Shown here piece after piece: positions 12,990 to 26,606 of a stretch of DNA of 64,000 nucleotides. Both the position numbers and the translations under genes were made by a program. This DNA is from Sphagnum magellanicum (lineage: Eukaryota > Streptophyta > Sphagnopsida > Sphagnales > Sphagnaceae). The stretch spans positions 12,799,065 through 12,863,064 of the forward strand of contig CM038916.1 of assembly GCA_021904315.1 (NCBI GenBank). The letters are read 5' to 3'. Numbering within the stretch: the first letter of the stretch is position 1; each line of letters opens with the position of its first letter. The notes beneath the pieces are model-generated. The model saw nothing but the letters and a program-made list of their open reading frames with translations, was not told where the DNA came from and did not search any database.

Positions 12990-13430
12990 AAAATTGATAT
13001 AAGATAGACCTTTTAGATATGAAAAAGGTTTAACAAAAGGAAAAACATTAGGGCATACCAAATTACTAAATGAATTTCTATAACTATTGACATTGGTGGA
13101 TTTTATATCATTGAAATAAGAGGGGTTTTAGTTACCATTATAATCAAATCCCTTTTTGTTACTAAGGTTGGTGAATTGTCATTTGTAAAAATGGCTATTA
13201 TTATAATTGGGATTGTTGTAGTTTGGTTTATCATAACTACCAAAATTGGAATAATTTGTATTGAGACTATGGTTTAAACAAGATAGGTGATACCAAAGAC
13301 ACTTTTGGGACAAATAAACAATCTTTGTATCTATGACCCATTCATTCACAATCAACTAGATATCCCAAAAAGATGATTGAGGATTTTCTACCAAATTTGG
13401 AGTCCTTTCAATCATTTAAATTGTGCAAAC
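12990..13430 (-). pseudogene. Asn/Tyr-rich coding relic
   Basis: One minus-strand frame runs from about 13430 to 12990 with only about five stops. It is strikingly rich in Asn, Tyr and Ser, for example NYSNFGSYDKPNYNNPNYNN at about 13250-13190 and later STNVNSYRNSFSN. Staying in a single frame over ~145 codons despite stops suggests an old coding sequence rather than chance. The composition recalls low-complexity tails of plant retrotransposon gag proteins, but no zinc knuckle or protease motif is visible, so the identity stays open. Confidence 0.35.
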
Positions 13431-13469
13431 ATTCTCTTTTGGTTTTATAATAATGTGTGAAAAAATTAA

Positions 13470-16400
13470 ATTGCATTCTTGTGACTAATTCTACAATTTT
13501 CACAAATAATCGAACCTTTATTTCAAGTGCATAGTTTCATTTATAAGATCCAAAATAATTGGTGCAATTGTTGAATTCCATCATGAAAAAAACCATGAAA
13601 TAATAATTTCATTCCATTCCCATTGAATATTGTTTTGTACTATTGAAGTAATATTACAATCTTCATGTGATTTTTTATTTTTAACTTTTTGTTAGTGTTG
13701 ACTTTCCATCTCAACAATTCATTGCACCAATTGAACTTGTTTAAGTTTTGTGTGATAATCATTTCATGAATGACATCATTTATTTCATTGTTAAGAAAAA
13801 CTTTCAAATTCTCTTTGTCTAACTTCGAATTACTCTTGGGCAGTAAAAGAATTCATTCAAGAGTGGTAAAAACACCCCCAAAAAGAATTAGAAATAATTT
13901 CAAAATAATATTCATTTAAAAGTATATAATTATTATAAGGAAAAAAAATCTAAGCTACAAAATTGAAAGCCCACCAACTAAACATTCTATTCAACATTTT
14001 CTTTCTTTTCAATAGTTTTTCTCATTGAAAGTGAAAGAAAGTGTCGAATTTAATGGTTAGTTGGTATTTCTATGAAGTTTATAGTGTCCCTTTTAGGGGG
14101 TCATTATCTTCAAACCAACCTAAAAAAATTCTAAATTTATTATACTAGTAATCCAATGGCTATGATGATACAAAACTTCAAATTAAATTTTAATAATAAT
14201 AATATAGGACACACCATTGTACAAGAATATGGTTGAAGGATTATAATCCTTTATTGAGTATCTAGTTTCAAAATGATTTTTAAAAACAACAACAAAAAAA
14301 TTGAAAGATGACATAATGCAAACAATATGCAAAACAACATAAAAGTTTGAAAAATAGGAATGAGGCAAAAACTAAAGCTTGGTGAGGTGGTATGGTGTTA
14401 TACATTCTATTACAATTTCCTCCATGTAGTTCCATCTATCATCTAATGTCTTTTTCAATTTTGAATTTTTTCCATAGGATGAATAATCACACAATAATTT
14501 GTGATTGAAAACCCATTGCAAATGTTTTACTTTTGTTGATGAGTTTGCAAAACGTCTCAATTTGTTTAAAGAAGTTGAATGCAATACAGAAAGTTAGAAT
14601 AATTTTTATTAACATCAAAACATTTTGCAATGCTTGGTGGTAGATTTTGTCAAGGTGAAAGAAAAATGTTAACAATACAAATATAAATAGCAACATTACA
14701 TCACAAATTTACCAAACTTCATAGGTTCATAGGTTTTGTATGAAAATTCGATTTTCATATGTTTATGAAAAAATCGCATGAATTCCATGTTATGGTTAAT
14801 ATGAAGAATATTTGAATGTATTCAATATCTTAAATATTCAAATATATGATAGATTGTTTTTAAATGGTTACATGTGTTCATATTAAAAAAATTACACAAT
14901 TTTATGCAATATTTCATCATGATAATAGCACAAATTTGATCAAAATGTAAAATCATACATACTTTACATCAACACATCATAAGTAAAAAAGACAATTATT
15001 TATATAAAAATAATATATGTGTTTTTCGTATCATTTTTACACTTTGAAGCCCACGGAGTTTACACAAACATATTGTTTTACAATTTTTGCACAAATTTTA
15101 TTGAAATTTTGTGATATTGAAAGTTTGTGATGGATTAGTTTGAACACATGCAAAACATTTGTTTCCCGACTATGGAAATAACTACTTAGAAAAAGGACAC
15201 CGAAATTTTGTTTTTCACGACAATTGTATCCAATAAACCTTTTAAAATAAACCTCTAGAAAGATGGAAAAAAAATACATAATTTTTCTTAACACAAATGA
15301 CATTTTACATGAATATCTCACATGATTGAAACAAAATACCCTTAGTATTAAAATATTCATGCACCTTTCCAACCATGTTATTTGCTTCTAACCCTAAAAG
15401 AAACAAATGAATATCTTAATTCAATTCACCATAGCTATTGAATTCCATGTATAAAAAGATAATGCAACAATCCCAAACCCTAATAAAAAATTTCCTTTCA
15501 ATTCATTTGAGAACAATGCCTTTCCAAACATATTGTGATCACACAAAAGTAACATTCTTGAATCTTTTTTTTATTGAAAACACTCAAAAGCTTCATGAAA
15601 AACTCAAATTAAACAAGGGAATAAATGAAACAATACCAATCCATAATTTGAAATGATTTGAATACAAGACATCAAGTTCTTTCTGTTTTTAATTGCAATG
15701 TTGTCACTACAAAAGAATAAAAGAAAATCAAATAAAGAAAAATGAAATGGACAAGATGTTGCAAAGGATGAATGCATGACTATAAAAGACAAAACAAGAA
15801 AGATGTTGTATAACCTCCCACCCTTCTCTCTTTGTGGAGTTTGTGAAGTTTTGAAAGGAGGGTAACAATAATAACAATAGTTTGAACACATGAATAATTA
15901 TTATCCTTGAACTATGAAAAAAATATGCTTCAAAAGCATGTTGAACTGTTGTCTACAACATTAATTCACAACTATATCCGACATACCTTGAAAAGATGTA
16001 GAGATTTTGTCGAAGCTTACAACACAAGAATCATCATCATCCTCGTGACAAAGGTACGAAACTTGGGTCAAAAGTTCATTTAATCGAAGCTCAATCAAAA
16101 TGTTTCTCCTCTTACAAAACTACAAACAATTTTTTGAAAAGATATTTAAAAATGCACATAAAATGGTAAAGAAATTTCATTTAAAAATCAGTTTAAAAGC
16201 CGAAATCAATTTTGGTTGAATGAGACCTTCATTGAAACTTAAAGTTGTGTACTCTATAATAATTTCGATATTACCATTGCTGTTGGAGTATAATAAGTAG
16301 GCCAATTTTTAAATCTACTTTATGATTAGAATGTTCAAAAGTTTGAAAGTTTTTTTTTCAGCGGATCCTAAGCCAAATTTAAAACATTCATCACAAAAAT

Positions 16401-16800
16401 AAAATTTAAACTTTATATGCATTCACAAACAATTGTTTTGAGTTCTTTTATTTTGAACCCTAACACTCAAAGAATGTTGTAATAGCTTCATAGGCTTGTG
16501 CTTAGATGTGAAAATATTGGCTATGTAATCAATCAAAAATTGTTTTTCTTTTCAATATTGTGATGTAATACAAATGACAATTTTTATCACTTGCAAAAAG
16601 ATTTAGCGAGAATTGATTAAAAAATGAAAGTTTAAAAAATATATGAAGGATCCTTCTTTATTATTGGCTTTATCCTACTGGAATTTATTATAGAATTCTG
16701 GATCTTTTTATTAAGTTTTTTGGGAAGGATTTAAGTGATTTTTTTCCTTTTAAAAAACTTTTTTTACATTTGGAAACCAGTTTTTTTTTCAGGTTAAAAA
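13470..16800. other. AT-rich intergenic DNA
   Basis: Only short open frames with the Phe/Lys/Asn/Ile bias expected of AT-rich noncoding DNA. I see no gene, RNA or array. Base composition turns sharply GC-rich after about 16800, where the UEV1 upstream region begins. Confidence 0.6.
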
Positions 16801-16940
16801 ATAATTTGCCAAAATTTCGCCCATGATTTGGGAGGGTCACCCGTTGCTGTGTTTAGGTGGATATGTTTGTGGAGTGACCGGTAAATGGACGGCGGAGTCT
16901 TTGTAGCTGACAACCCGAGTTTTCCGCGGTGGACCGGTCC

Positions 16941-17390
16941 AGTGACCCGACGGATCAGAGGCTGTCGTGGGCGGGGTTGTCGCTGTCGAACGTTCCAGTG
17001 ACCCGAAGGATCAGAGGAGCTCGTGGGCGGCTTTTTCACTGTCGACCGTTCCAGTGACCCGAAGGATCAGAGGGTCTCGTGGGCGGCATTTTCACTGTCG
17101 ACCGTTCTAAAGATCATAGAGTGGCGTGCTCGGATTTTTCGTCGACGATCGTTTGGGTGACCCGAAGTTGCAGAGGGTAGAGGTACACACTTTTTGTCTT
17201 CGACAGGTTCGAGTAACCCGAAGGATCGGAGGGTGGCGTGGCCGGATTCCTCGCCGTCGACGGGTCTAGTGACCCGAAGGATCAGAGGTATTTTCGGGGA
17301 TCGTCCGTTTGAGTGACCTGAAGGATCAGAGGGTGACGTGGCCGGCTATTTCTAGATCGTCCATTCCAGCGACCCGGAGGATCAGAGGGT
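16941..17390 (+). repeat. 56-bp tandem array upstream of UEV1
   Basis: The word AGTGACCCGAAGGATCAGAGG recurs, in exact or slightly altered form, at 16941, 16997, 17053, about 17107 (part deleted), 17155, 17212, 17268, 17312 and 17368. Most spacings are exactly 56 bp; one is 44. The rest of the unit is also shared (GTGGGCGG or GTGGCCGG, then a CTGTCGACCGTTCC-like stretch). Fifty-six is not a multiple of three, so the minus-strand open frames over it are shadows. The array is GC-rich and CpG-rich against AT-rich flanks and ends about 570 bp before the UEV1 start codon. Confidence 0.9.
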
Positions 17391-17963
17391 GTCGTCTCTC
17401 TCGCAGAGACGGCAGAATCCGGATTCCCTTTGTCGCGCATGAATTTTTGTGAAGCTCCCATTTCTCTCGTTTTCTTTCTCGTTTCCTGATCTCATTTGTT
17501 TCTGTGTGAGTTAAGCTTTTGTGTCCGCCTGCACTTTCAGTAGAGAGTTTTGCATATCCCCTGCCGTATTTACTTTTCTTTGCGCTGGTTTTCATTGTTG
17601 TCGTTGTCGTTGTTGCTGTTTTGGGGTTTGCATCTTGTACTGCTTTGGTTTCCTCTTAAACCTTGTTTGTTTGTTTGTTTTTTCCCCTTCTTCTTTTTAT
17701 CTATCTATCTTCTTGACATTCGGTTTCTTTCTCGCCGTCTCTTTTTCAGGATGTTTTACCCAGTGTAACGGAGACTGCTCAAGAGAGAGTACGCTAGAAG
17801 ATGTCGTCGGAGTGCTGTTAGAGCTTAGAGACCTCGTCGATCAGGAGCTTTTTGAGAAGTGCTTTACCGACGGAAGTGTGAGAGGTTTTTCTTTGTAGTG
17901 CTGGAAGCTTGTTAGTTTGTTGAAGCGCAAAAGTTGGACAGAGATTCTGCCTGAGAAACGGAG
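17391..17963 (+). other. UEV1 promoter/5' leader
   Basis: GC-rich then CT-rich sequence leading into the UEV1 start codon at 17964. A leader intron is plausible, from a GTGAGT at about 17504 to a polypyrimidine-AG at about 17749, but this is inferred from signals only. The plus-strand open frames at 17521-17898 have no family resemblance and are taken as leader. Confidence 0.45.
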
Positions 17964-19977
17964 ATGACTACCGCCGGCTCTGTTGTTGGTAAGTTCATCC
18001 TACTTTTGAGACACTCTTTATGTCTCAATTTTTTGAAACTGGTTTGAACATTCTGGTTTCTTTCTCGCGAGCTGTCTTGTTTTTCTATGCGTGAAACTTC
18101 TCTGGTGGACCATATTACTGACGAAAAAACAACTAGATGTCCTTGAGGACTTTCATAGCACTGTCCAAGGTTTCATGTTACGGTTCCTCAGGCTGTTTTA
18201 GATTCACAAAATGGAAAGAGTCCAAAAGACAAAGCAGTAGTTGACCTCGACCTATGCTTCTTTGCAAACGGCCAAGCTCCAGAAAGCCCTGTCTTTGGGA
18301 CCTGAGATTCTTCCATGGAAATTTGTGTCAAGTTCTGAAGAAAAGCTTTTGTGCTTTGTTTCGCTCTGTGTGTAGTTCCAAGGAGCTTTCGGTTGCTCGA
18401 AGAGCTAGAGAGAGGAGAGAAAGGAATCGGAGATGGCTCAGTGAGCTATGGTATGGATGATGGAGACGACGTCTTCATGCGCTCTTGGACTGGCACCATC
18501 ATCGGACCACACCATGTGAGCATACGGAGAATTTTTCTTTTTCTTTTCGTCCTGCAGATCGGTACTATATCTCTCTTCGATCGGGCATGCATTGGGCGAG
18601 GTTTCTAGGGTTTCAACATCTCTAGACTTTTGTGGGGCCTATGAAACCTGATTAATGTAAATGTGTGTTGAGTTCCAGGAGTTGTATTTCTTCCCATTGC
18701 TTGTGGAAATGTGTCAGAAAATCAGTACAGTTTTTGTACAATGGTTTGCACAATGTTTTGGGTAGATCTTGATATACTTTTTTGAGAAACAATGTTGGGA
18801 GCTGATAAAGTTAGTGGGTAGTTATGGCAGCTTGTCACTGCTGTTTATGATGGAGGTGATGGTCTGACACTTTGTGAGCAGTTCTCATAAGGTTATGACT
18901 GCACCCATTGTTGTGTCACCTTGTTGTGAAATGGGCCTTTGCACGGGTTATGACTGCAATTTCATAGAAATGACTTCAAGTTTATATCAACATGCATTTG
19001 ACATGGTCTAAACTCTATACCAAAATGCAAAGCCATCTGATCTGGTCTGTATGAGCAAGCTATGGGTGGAGTGTTCTGGGGAAGCTTCTGATGGAGCAAC
19101 TGCTGAAAGCTGTGGTGTGTTCTTTTTGTTGATGCAGTCAGTTCATGAAGGCCGCATTTACACTGTCAAGCTCATTTGTGACAAGGATTATCCTGATAGG
19201 CCTCCAACTGTCAGGTTCCACTCTCGGATCACCATGAATTGTGTCAACCAGGAAACGGGAGTTGTAAGCCATCTCAACCTGATCTCAATGATATGAGAAA
19301 TCTCATACCTTATTGTATGAAAGGAGTTTAAGCACATCTATAGTGCAATTTTTTTAGAGGTACAGCAAAGAGATATTTCTGTTTAGGAGTGCCTGGCTAT
19401 GGAATCTTCAGAAAGATTATTTGAAGGGCTTCTTAATCCTAAGTAGGGAGATTCTCAAATCCCAGTTTGTCATCAAAAGTCATGCTCAGGCATGTTCTTC
19501 CTGTTTCCTTGTTTGGGATTTTCATTTCTGTTTTTGTTCTTTTATTCTCCTCTCTCATTTTTTGTTTCTATTTCTTCATGGTTACTTTGTGCACTGTTTT
19601 GTTTTTGAGAACTGGAGTATGTTTTTTCCAAGCAGGGCTTCTTTAGTTATAGGTGGTTTTTGTAGAATGGACTTCTCATGTTGGGCTATTTTTCTTCAAA
19701 ATAGTTTCCTTCCTCTCTGAGTACTCATTCTGCAATTGGTCTCTTGAAGCCTGTATGCAAAAGATCTCTCAAAAATTGCTCATCTTGAAACTTGTTATAA
19801 CTTCAAGTTAATCAATCTTCATGGATTCCTATACAGGTTGATGCAAGGCATTTTGCTATGCTTGCACAGTGGCGCCGCAGCTACACCATGGAGAACATCT
19901 TGACAGAGCTCAGAAAGGAGATGTCATCCCCTCATAATCGGAAACTTCATCAGCCACCTGAAGGAAGCACATTTTAA
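17964..19977 (+). CDS. UEV1: Ubiquitin-conjugating enzyme variant (UEV1/MMS2)
   Basis: Four coding exons: 17964-17988, 18376-18515, 19138-19263 and 19837-19977, giving 143 residues. Plant UEV1 proteins are about 145-160. The start MTTAGSVV continues across a phase-1 intron into the family signature [21 protein letters not shown]. Further hallmarks are [39 protein letters not shown] and [10 protein letters not shown] near the C-terminus. It is an E2 fold without the catalytic cysteine. The family pairs with UBC13 to build Lys63-linked ubiquitin chains in DNA-damage tolerance and signalling. Exon phases are 1, 0, 0 and all junctions are GT-AG. The second intron carries a family A repeat. The stop is followed by about 280 bp of likely 3' UTR. 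Identification is firm; the choice between UEV1 paralogs is not made. Confidence 0.95.
18793..18978 (+). repeat. Dispersed repeat family A, in UEV1 intron 2
   Basis: This copy shares GAGCTGATAAAGTTAGTGGG, then GGTGATGGTCTGACACTT and GGTTATGACTGCACCCAT, with the copies at 643-826 and 44675-44852. It carries a small internal insertion near 18945-18960. It lies in the sense orientation inside the intron 18516-19137. Confidence 0.6.
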
Positions 19978-21360
19978 ACTTTCTTCTATGTGTTGTAGAA
20001 CCTAGTCACAGGCTCAATCTCTAAAGACATGAACAATCTGTATGTTTTACCTGGGGTGTTCTTTATATCTCTTGTTTCTCATGAAACTCTAGAAGTTTCA
20101 GCGGAATCAGGATTCTTGTCTGAAGTTCAGTTCTTCCAAAAGAAAATTGATGAAAATCATTGTACACTGTTATTTCCATGTAGACCATATTTTTCTGGTC
20201 TACTTTGTACAATAGGGTATTTGTTCGCTGATTTTGAAGTCAAATTTGTTGTGTAGATTCATGATAGGGTGGTCAGTGAATCTGATTGATTAGGGCACTT
20301 GCATGCTTATTGATTGGTCCCTGAGTTCATTGCTATTTGTTCAGCTGGTTGGTAACATTTTTTGGTCATTGGTCTCTATGCTGTCTCTATTCTCAGTTAC
20401 ACTCTGAAGGTTAGGACTGCACTCATGATTGGAATGCTTATTTGGGTTTGGTGTGGCTATAACTGACATAATATTGGTTACTTCCAAGGTGTTATTATGC
20501 AGTTTTCCTGCAATTGCTTGGATGTAAAATGATCCCAAGGTGTCTGAACTATCAGACATGGAGGAACAAAGATAAGACTTGATGATGTTCAACCATTTGA
20601 GGGACAAATAGGTCATTGCCTGAGTATGACTTGTCATTAGATGCGTTACGTTGCATTGGGGCTATACAGGTTGGTAAGAGTTGTGAAGATCTTCTGACCT
20701 GTGTAGATCAGATCAGTCTTTCCCAAAGTATGTTGGCAGTTCCTTTTGCAGGAAATCTTCACAGGATTGGAATGGAATTTGAACATGCATATTGGCATGT
20801 CTTCAATGCAGAAGAACCATGTCTGTAAGTCTCACAATACTTAAATGCCACAGAAGGCTAGTAAGTAGAATCATGTACGCATATGATGTTCTCAGTGCTT
20901 CGAAGCCATTTCAAATTACGATCTGGATCTGACATTAAATCTTTACAGGATGACACACTCTCTGAGGGAGTCAGGAACCAAGCTCTCAACCCAATGCATC
21001 TATCTCTATCTGGTAACTTTTTCATTCTGTCTTGGCATCAAAAAAACTCAAGGCATTGAACTTAAATAAGATGAATTAGTTTTCAAAAAACCATCTTCAT
21101 CATGTCCAAAAGGCAAACTGACATTTGAGGAGCTTGTGATTGACCATTACTTGACAAGGTAACTTAGGAGTGAAAATTTTCACAAGATGTGGAACTTTCC
21201 ACAAGGGAAACATTGCCCATACACCAGTGGTGTGCAGTTCTTATGTTTGAGGAGGAACCTCTGGTTCTGGTTCATGTTTCATGTATGCCAATTTAGAAAT
21301 GTGCATCTTGCCACCCTTGAATTCAACCTTTAAAATGCCCGACCAGCACCCAATGAAACA
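19978..21360. other. UEV1 3' region and intergenic DNA
   Basis: The first ~280 bp are probably 3' UTR. The rest has no convincing coding frame; the open stretches at 20341-20637 (minus) and 20616-20828 (plus) show no recognisable motif. Confidence 0.5.
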
Positions 21361-21780
21361 ATCATGACTAAGAGGAATAGAGAAGAAGGTGATGGTGATG
21401 AGTGCTATGAACCATGACCAAGACAAGAAGACCAAGAATCATGTTCATGATCAAGAGGAGCTAGGAACCATGACCAAGACACGAATGCCACACAATCATG
21501 TCCATGATCAAGAGGAGCCAAGAAGTAAGTGATGGCAATGAGTGTTAGGAACTTCAATACCAACAAGGGGATCAGAATTATTGTTAGGAATTACAACATC
21601 GGTATCAACAAGGCAATCGGAATTAAGAATAGATAAGAAGGCAATGATGATGAATACTAGAACCATGACCAAAAGATATTAAACAAGGTGATCATGACCA
21701 AGGTTTTTGATAACGGTGACAATGAGTGCTAAGAATCATGACCATGAAATCAACAAGGTGATCATCACCAAAAGGGATAG
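21361..21780 (+). repeat. Degenerate tandem repeat
   Basis: Words such as GAACCATGACCAAGAC, CATGATCAAGAGGAGC, GTGATGGCAATGAGTG and CAACAAGGTGATCATGACC recur in the same order with variable spacing. It reads as a decayed minisatellite; unit length is irregular, roughly 50-60 bp. No coding frame survives across it. Confidence 0.6.
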
Positions 21781-21789
21781 ACAATGTGA

Positions 21790-24700
21790 TAGGTGATTTG
21801 ATGCAATTGAAGAAAAAACATGTGACAAAATGAAACAAATATTTACATGTGAAGAAGATGTAGACCAATGTGAAAAATGAAGGCCACAAAAATTATCCAT
21901 GACTATGAATGCGATGAAGGAAATCTAATATGTGTTTGTATGTTTTTAAATTTTTGAAATGAAAATAAGAATGCAATGCCAATTACAAACAAGGATGAGG
22001 AAAAAAAGAACATGAGAAAAGCAAAGAGAAAATGAAAACCACAAAACCCTTACCCCCCCCCACCCCCCCAAACCCTAAACGAAATAATAGAATCGAAACT
22101 GGATTTGTAAAAATAAGTGGTCCATTTGTTATTCTTACACTACTTAGGAACTAAACCTGAATTTGGTTGCACTTTTATTGAAATTTTGGAACTAGGGGTC
22201 AATTTTTAACTCAATTTTTAGCATTACCCCATTCTAGGTCCTTATGTGGTGTAAATATCTTGTAAAATTTCAATGGCTTTGATTTTGTTTGAGAATGAGA
22301 GGATGCACATGATGTGTAAAATTTTGAAAAACCCTATGTGTAAGGTAAGGTGATTCCTCTGTTGTAGCAAAAATATGAAGGATAGTAATAAGGTGCCTTC
22401 AACATACACAAAAATATTCTACCTATTATTTACTTTTGCTTCACTCATCTCTTTTTTAACTCAATTTTTAAAAGGACTCAAAAGCAATAACAATTAGAAC
22501 ATTCCATGAAAATTTCATATAAAATTAGACATCCGCCATTCCAATGATTTACATTTTAAACAAGTATTGCATGGATAATGGATACTTGCATTGGAAAACA
22601 ATAACCATTAATTGTATGTGCCCAAAAGAATTTGAACCCATAATTAAGTTATTGGTTTTATTGATGCGTGGAACTAGAACTAGAGCAAAAACAAAATATG
22701 TTATTTTGAAACAAAAAATTGGAACTAGAGGCTATTTGGAGGTTAAACCAATGGTTATGTTTCGGATTAGATAGGTATGAATTGGAACTTGGTTTAATTT
22801 TCAAAACCACAAATGATTTTTCATTTTTTCTAAGAATTAGGTTCCCGGTTCCATTTATGTTTGGAACCAAAATTAGAACCAAGGCGGTTCTAATTTTTTA
22901 AAAGATAAAGAGCTGGAGGTTCTTCATAAAAGTAATAATTGCCCAGTGCTTGAAACTTGAACAAACTTGATAATAAATATTCAATAATTTTCCAACAATT
23001 TCAATGTAATTGACAAAACACCATTTGGTTTATTTTTCAATAATATGCAAATGAATACATTTAAAGTATGAGAATTTTTTTAATGTAAAGTAAGGTAAGG
23101 AAATATTTGAACTTATTCAAAGTTTGTTGTTTGGAGTGCACATTTGACATGAGTGGGATAGTAATGTTTGATGCACCCCAATTTAGTTACTTTAGTTAAT
23201 AATTGATTGTCATTCATGTTGATAGTTGAAGTGACTTATAATAATTTTTCATTAAGAATTTTGGTTTACCTTAATGATCTTGAAGTCATGGTTACCTTCT
23301 CATGCTTATGGAAAATTTAAAACACACAACCCAAGTACCATTGCAAAATTGAGAATTATCACTAATAGCAGTCAATGAACCTAAAATTGGTTTGCATTAT
23401 TAAGGTGGACAAAATTGAATATTGTAAAATATTTCTAAAGGTAAGCACCTTAAGTGGAAATGATTACAAGATGATTAACAATCTTGAAAAGGGTATGTAA
23501 CATTGCAAAGAGTGTAAATTGTAAATAATAATATTATGGCCTATGGCTAGAAGAAGGGTAAATATGGGATATAAATAATACACCTTATGGGCCCTATGCT
23601 TAAAGATATTTTGACCATGGATCTAAACTTGAATTCATGAATTATTTAATTAATTATTTTGGGTTTTAAAAAAAAAGATTTGGTTATATCCTAGGAGGTA
23701 GATTGTAAATAATTTAATGACTCATCCATATAAAGGATGATATTTTGTGTGAATTATATATTCAACATTGCAATGTTAAATATTTTATTTTTCAAGCAAA
23801 CAATTTCACACCTTAAACAAAAGTTTTACAAATTCAAATCAACATTGAGTACTCAGGGTTTACATGTTTTATGTGTTTTGTCTTTTTGGGTTGCACCCAT
23901 CCGAAAGTACATGGCATGTAAGGTTACTTATTTATTAAATGCATATGATATTTTTACAAGCTTCATTTTGAATATTAATCAAACATGTAAAATAAATTTT
24001 GCTTATAGATTGTGAAGAGTGATTTACCTATTTATTTCAACAAAGTATAATGTTAAAACTATAATTATTTCAAGCATGAATGCTATTATATGAAAACATG
24101 GGTTAAGGAACCAAAAAGTAATTTGTTGCATGTCCATGATATTAATGTTTCCTTTCTATCAAACTAATGTTTTTTACACACAACTTTCATCAAGTCTTCT
24201 TTCACAAGGTACAAAAATATCTCAAATGAAACCTCCTTCATTTTTTGTTTAGAGTTTTAAAACAAAATCTCAATTCACAATCATGAAATCTTGAAGTTCA
24301 TTATGTAACCTTCAACTATACAATCTTTACAACAAGTTAGCCCTCTAAGTCTTCCAAAGCCCATTTACATTTTTAAAATATTAATTAATATAAAATCCCT
24401 TAAAACCTTAATTAAGTGATTCATCATACATGTGCCATACATAACAAATAGACATATTGATTCATCATGCATGAATCATGCCCATTTAATAACATTATGA
24501 TTTATTGATGACAACCATTTAATTTTTTTGACACATCACCAACTAACTTAATAATTTATTCAATTTCATGTAATGAACTCTCCATTTTAGAATTAACCTT
24601 CCTATCCCACAAATTTCATGACAAGTATTTACTCATTTCTGTAAATCTCAATGTCTGTTTTGTTTGTTTTGCTTACGTAATCTCAATGAATAATTGAGTT

Positions 24701-26600
24701 ATGAAATGCATTTCATGGATGAATATTCACATATTTGTGTCATGTTTGTGCAAACTAATTGTAAGTTAAGATTACAACCTTTGGATCTCATTTTGCAAAG
24801 GCTTTAAAATGTGATTTTGTGAATTGTTTCAAATAATGGTTGTCAAGATCTATTTATGTATACATGAGAACAAAGATCTTGATGTGCACTTCAATATTTG
24901 AGTAAATACATTAAATGAAAATTTGTGTAGTTGGTTGTTAGAGATTTGGAAGTGGGTAGGCTTTAAAAATTTAATGATCATCAAAGGTTACTTAGGGCAT
25001 TTGATAAAAGAATTCCAAGCTCAACATATGTAGTCAAATGCACATTCTTTTTTATTCATAAGTGTAAATGATACAATTGAAGATAATGACCAAAAAAGAG
25101 AAATTTAGAAGATGTGTTTAAATATAAGTTTCATGAAATGTATTACCAATGATTAAATTGCAATACAATATTGTCTTATATTATCAAGCAATGTCAATTT
25201 TTAATTTCTAAATATATTTTTTTAAAATATTATTTTTATTTATAGATTTTCAAAAATTTCAGCATGAAAAATTTCAAAATTATCATACATTGCAGGGATA
25301 TACTCCAAATTTTGCTTAATTTTCTATGAAGTTACTTTTCATGTAGGGTAGTTCTACAAGGTTAGTAGGTGGCATAATATTATTGGCTTAAAGTTGATAA
25401 ATGATAATGTTTATTATGTAGATGAATTGAGTTGATAATTTTTTCATTGTTCATTTAAAATAATTTATGGGTTTTGCATGAAGTTTTGAACTAATTTTCA
25501 CAATTCTTGAACAATGTCATTAAAGGAGTCATGAAAAAATTGAGGATCAAAACATTCTATAATCATCACATGTAAACCTACATCATGTAATGTAGGGTTG
25601 ATGACTTGTGCACAAATAAGATGTTATGTAACATTTTGAGTAAAAAAGTGGAAGTATTTAAAAACTTGTACAATTGGGATAAAAAAATACACCATGTAAT
25701 TTGTGTGTACAATTTCACATTCAAATTGTTCATGGGATTGATTCACCCTTCCAACTTGCATATGGGGTGGAATCGACATCACCTATTAAATCTGGAAAAA
25801 AAAAATGATTTTTCATTTGGTAGTGAAGGAGTCTCAACACAAAATATTCTTAGAATTGATGGAGTCGGAGGGTGTGAACTTGATATATAGGCCATGAAGT
25901 TGGCCCAAGCAAATTAGGAATTTTTAAATAAAAAAATGATTATTTTTTGACCTTGAACCTCTTGTTGAAACATACATACATATTTATTTGAGAGATTTTA
26001 AATAATCAATTTTTTTTCATCCCCCCTATTTTCAGAGATTTTATTTTGTTGGTTTCAAACTCAATTGAAGGTGTGTAAATGGCTACATAAAAGGCACCAT
26101 GTGAAGGATTACTTAAAAGCCTCCAAGGCTAAAAGTGAAGGGATAGTGAACACATCCCTTTTAAAAGCTTAAATGTTCGCTCACCAACCTATCTACCCGA
26201 TCTTAAAACCTAGAAAATGTTTTTTCCAAGTTTGAATAAAATTATATGACAATTCTAAGTGTGAAATAGGACTTTGACGATAAAGTTCAATTTGTGAAAA
26301 AAAAAAATTAAATATTTTTTAAATTTCAAGTGAGAAAAATTATTTACATTTCAACATTATCTCCTCCACTTTAGGGCTGAAAAATTACAAAATCACCTCT
26401 AAAAAATCTCACTCATTCAAACAGGATTTTTCAATAATCTCTAGAGTTTGTCCCAATTTTTTAAAAAAATGCCTAATTTTAATTTTGTTGAATTTTCATT
26501 TTAGGGTTTAGAGTGCACTTGTTCTCATTTAGGGCTTTCCGATGGTACCAAGAGCGCGACAAGGGGCACCAGGGTTTGGGAGATGTCAACCAGACCAACA
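21790..26600. other. AT-rich intergenic DNA
   Basis: No supported gene. It contains a C-run (22053-22069) next to an AAACCCTAAAC telo-box-like word, and the GAACC/GGTTC repeat at 22660-22932. Open frames such as 23737-24015 and 25606-25890 have AT-driven composition and no motif. Confidence 0.55.
22660..22932 (+). repeat. GAACC/GGTTC-rich repeat, copy 1
   Basis: The stretch is dense in GAACTAGA, GGAACC and GGTTC words and ends GGAGGTTCTTCATAAAAGT. The segment at 62765-63112 has the same composition and the same ending, GAGGTTCTTCATAAAAAGT, in the same orientation. The overlapping open frames on both strands are a by-product of the repetitive words. Confidence 0.5.
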
Positions 26601-26606
26601 AACAAA

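Noticed and set aside
16794..17595. Minus-strand frames rich in Arg/Pro/Lys over the 56-bp array and leader
   Set aside because: The repeat period of 56 bp is not a multiple of three, so any long frame is accidental.
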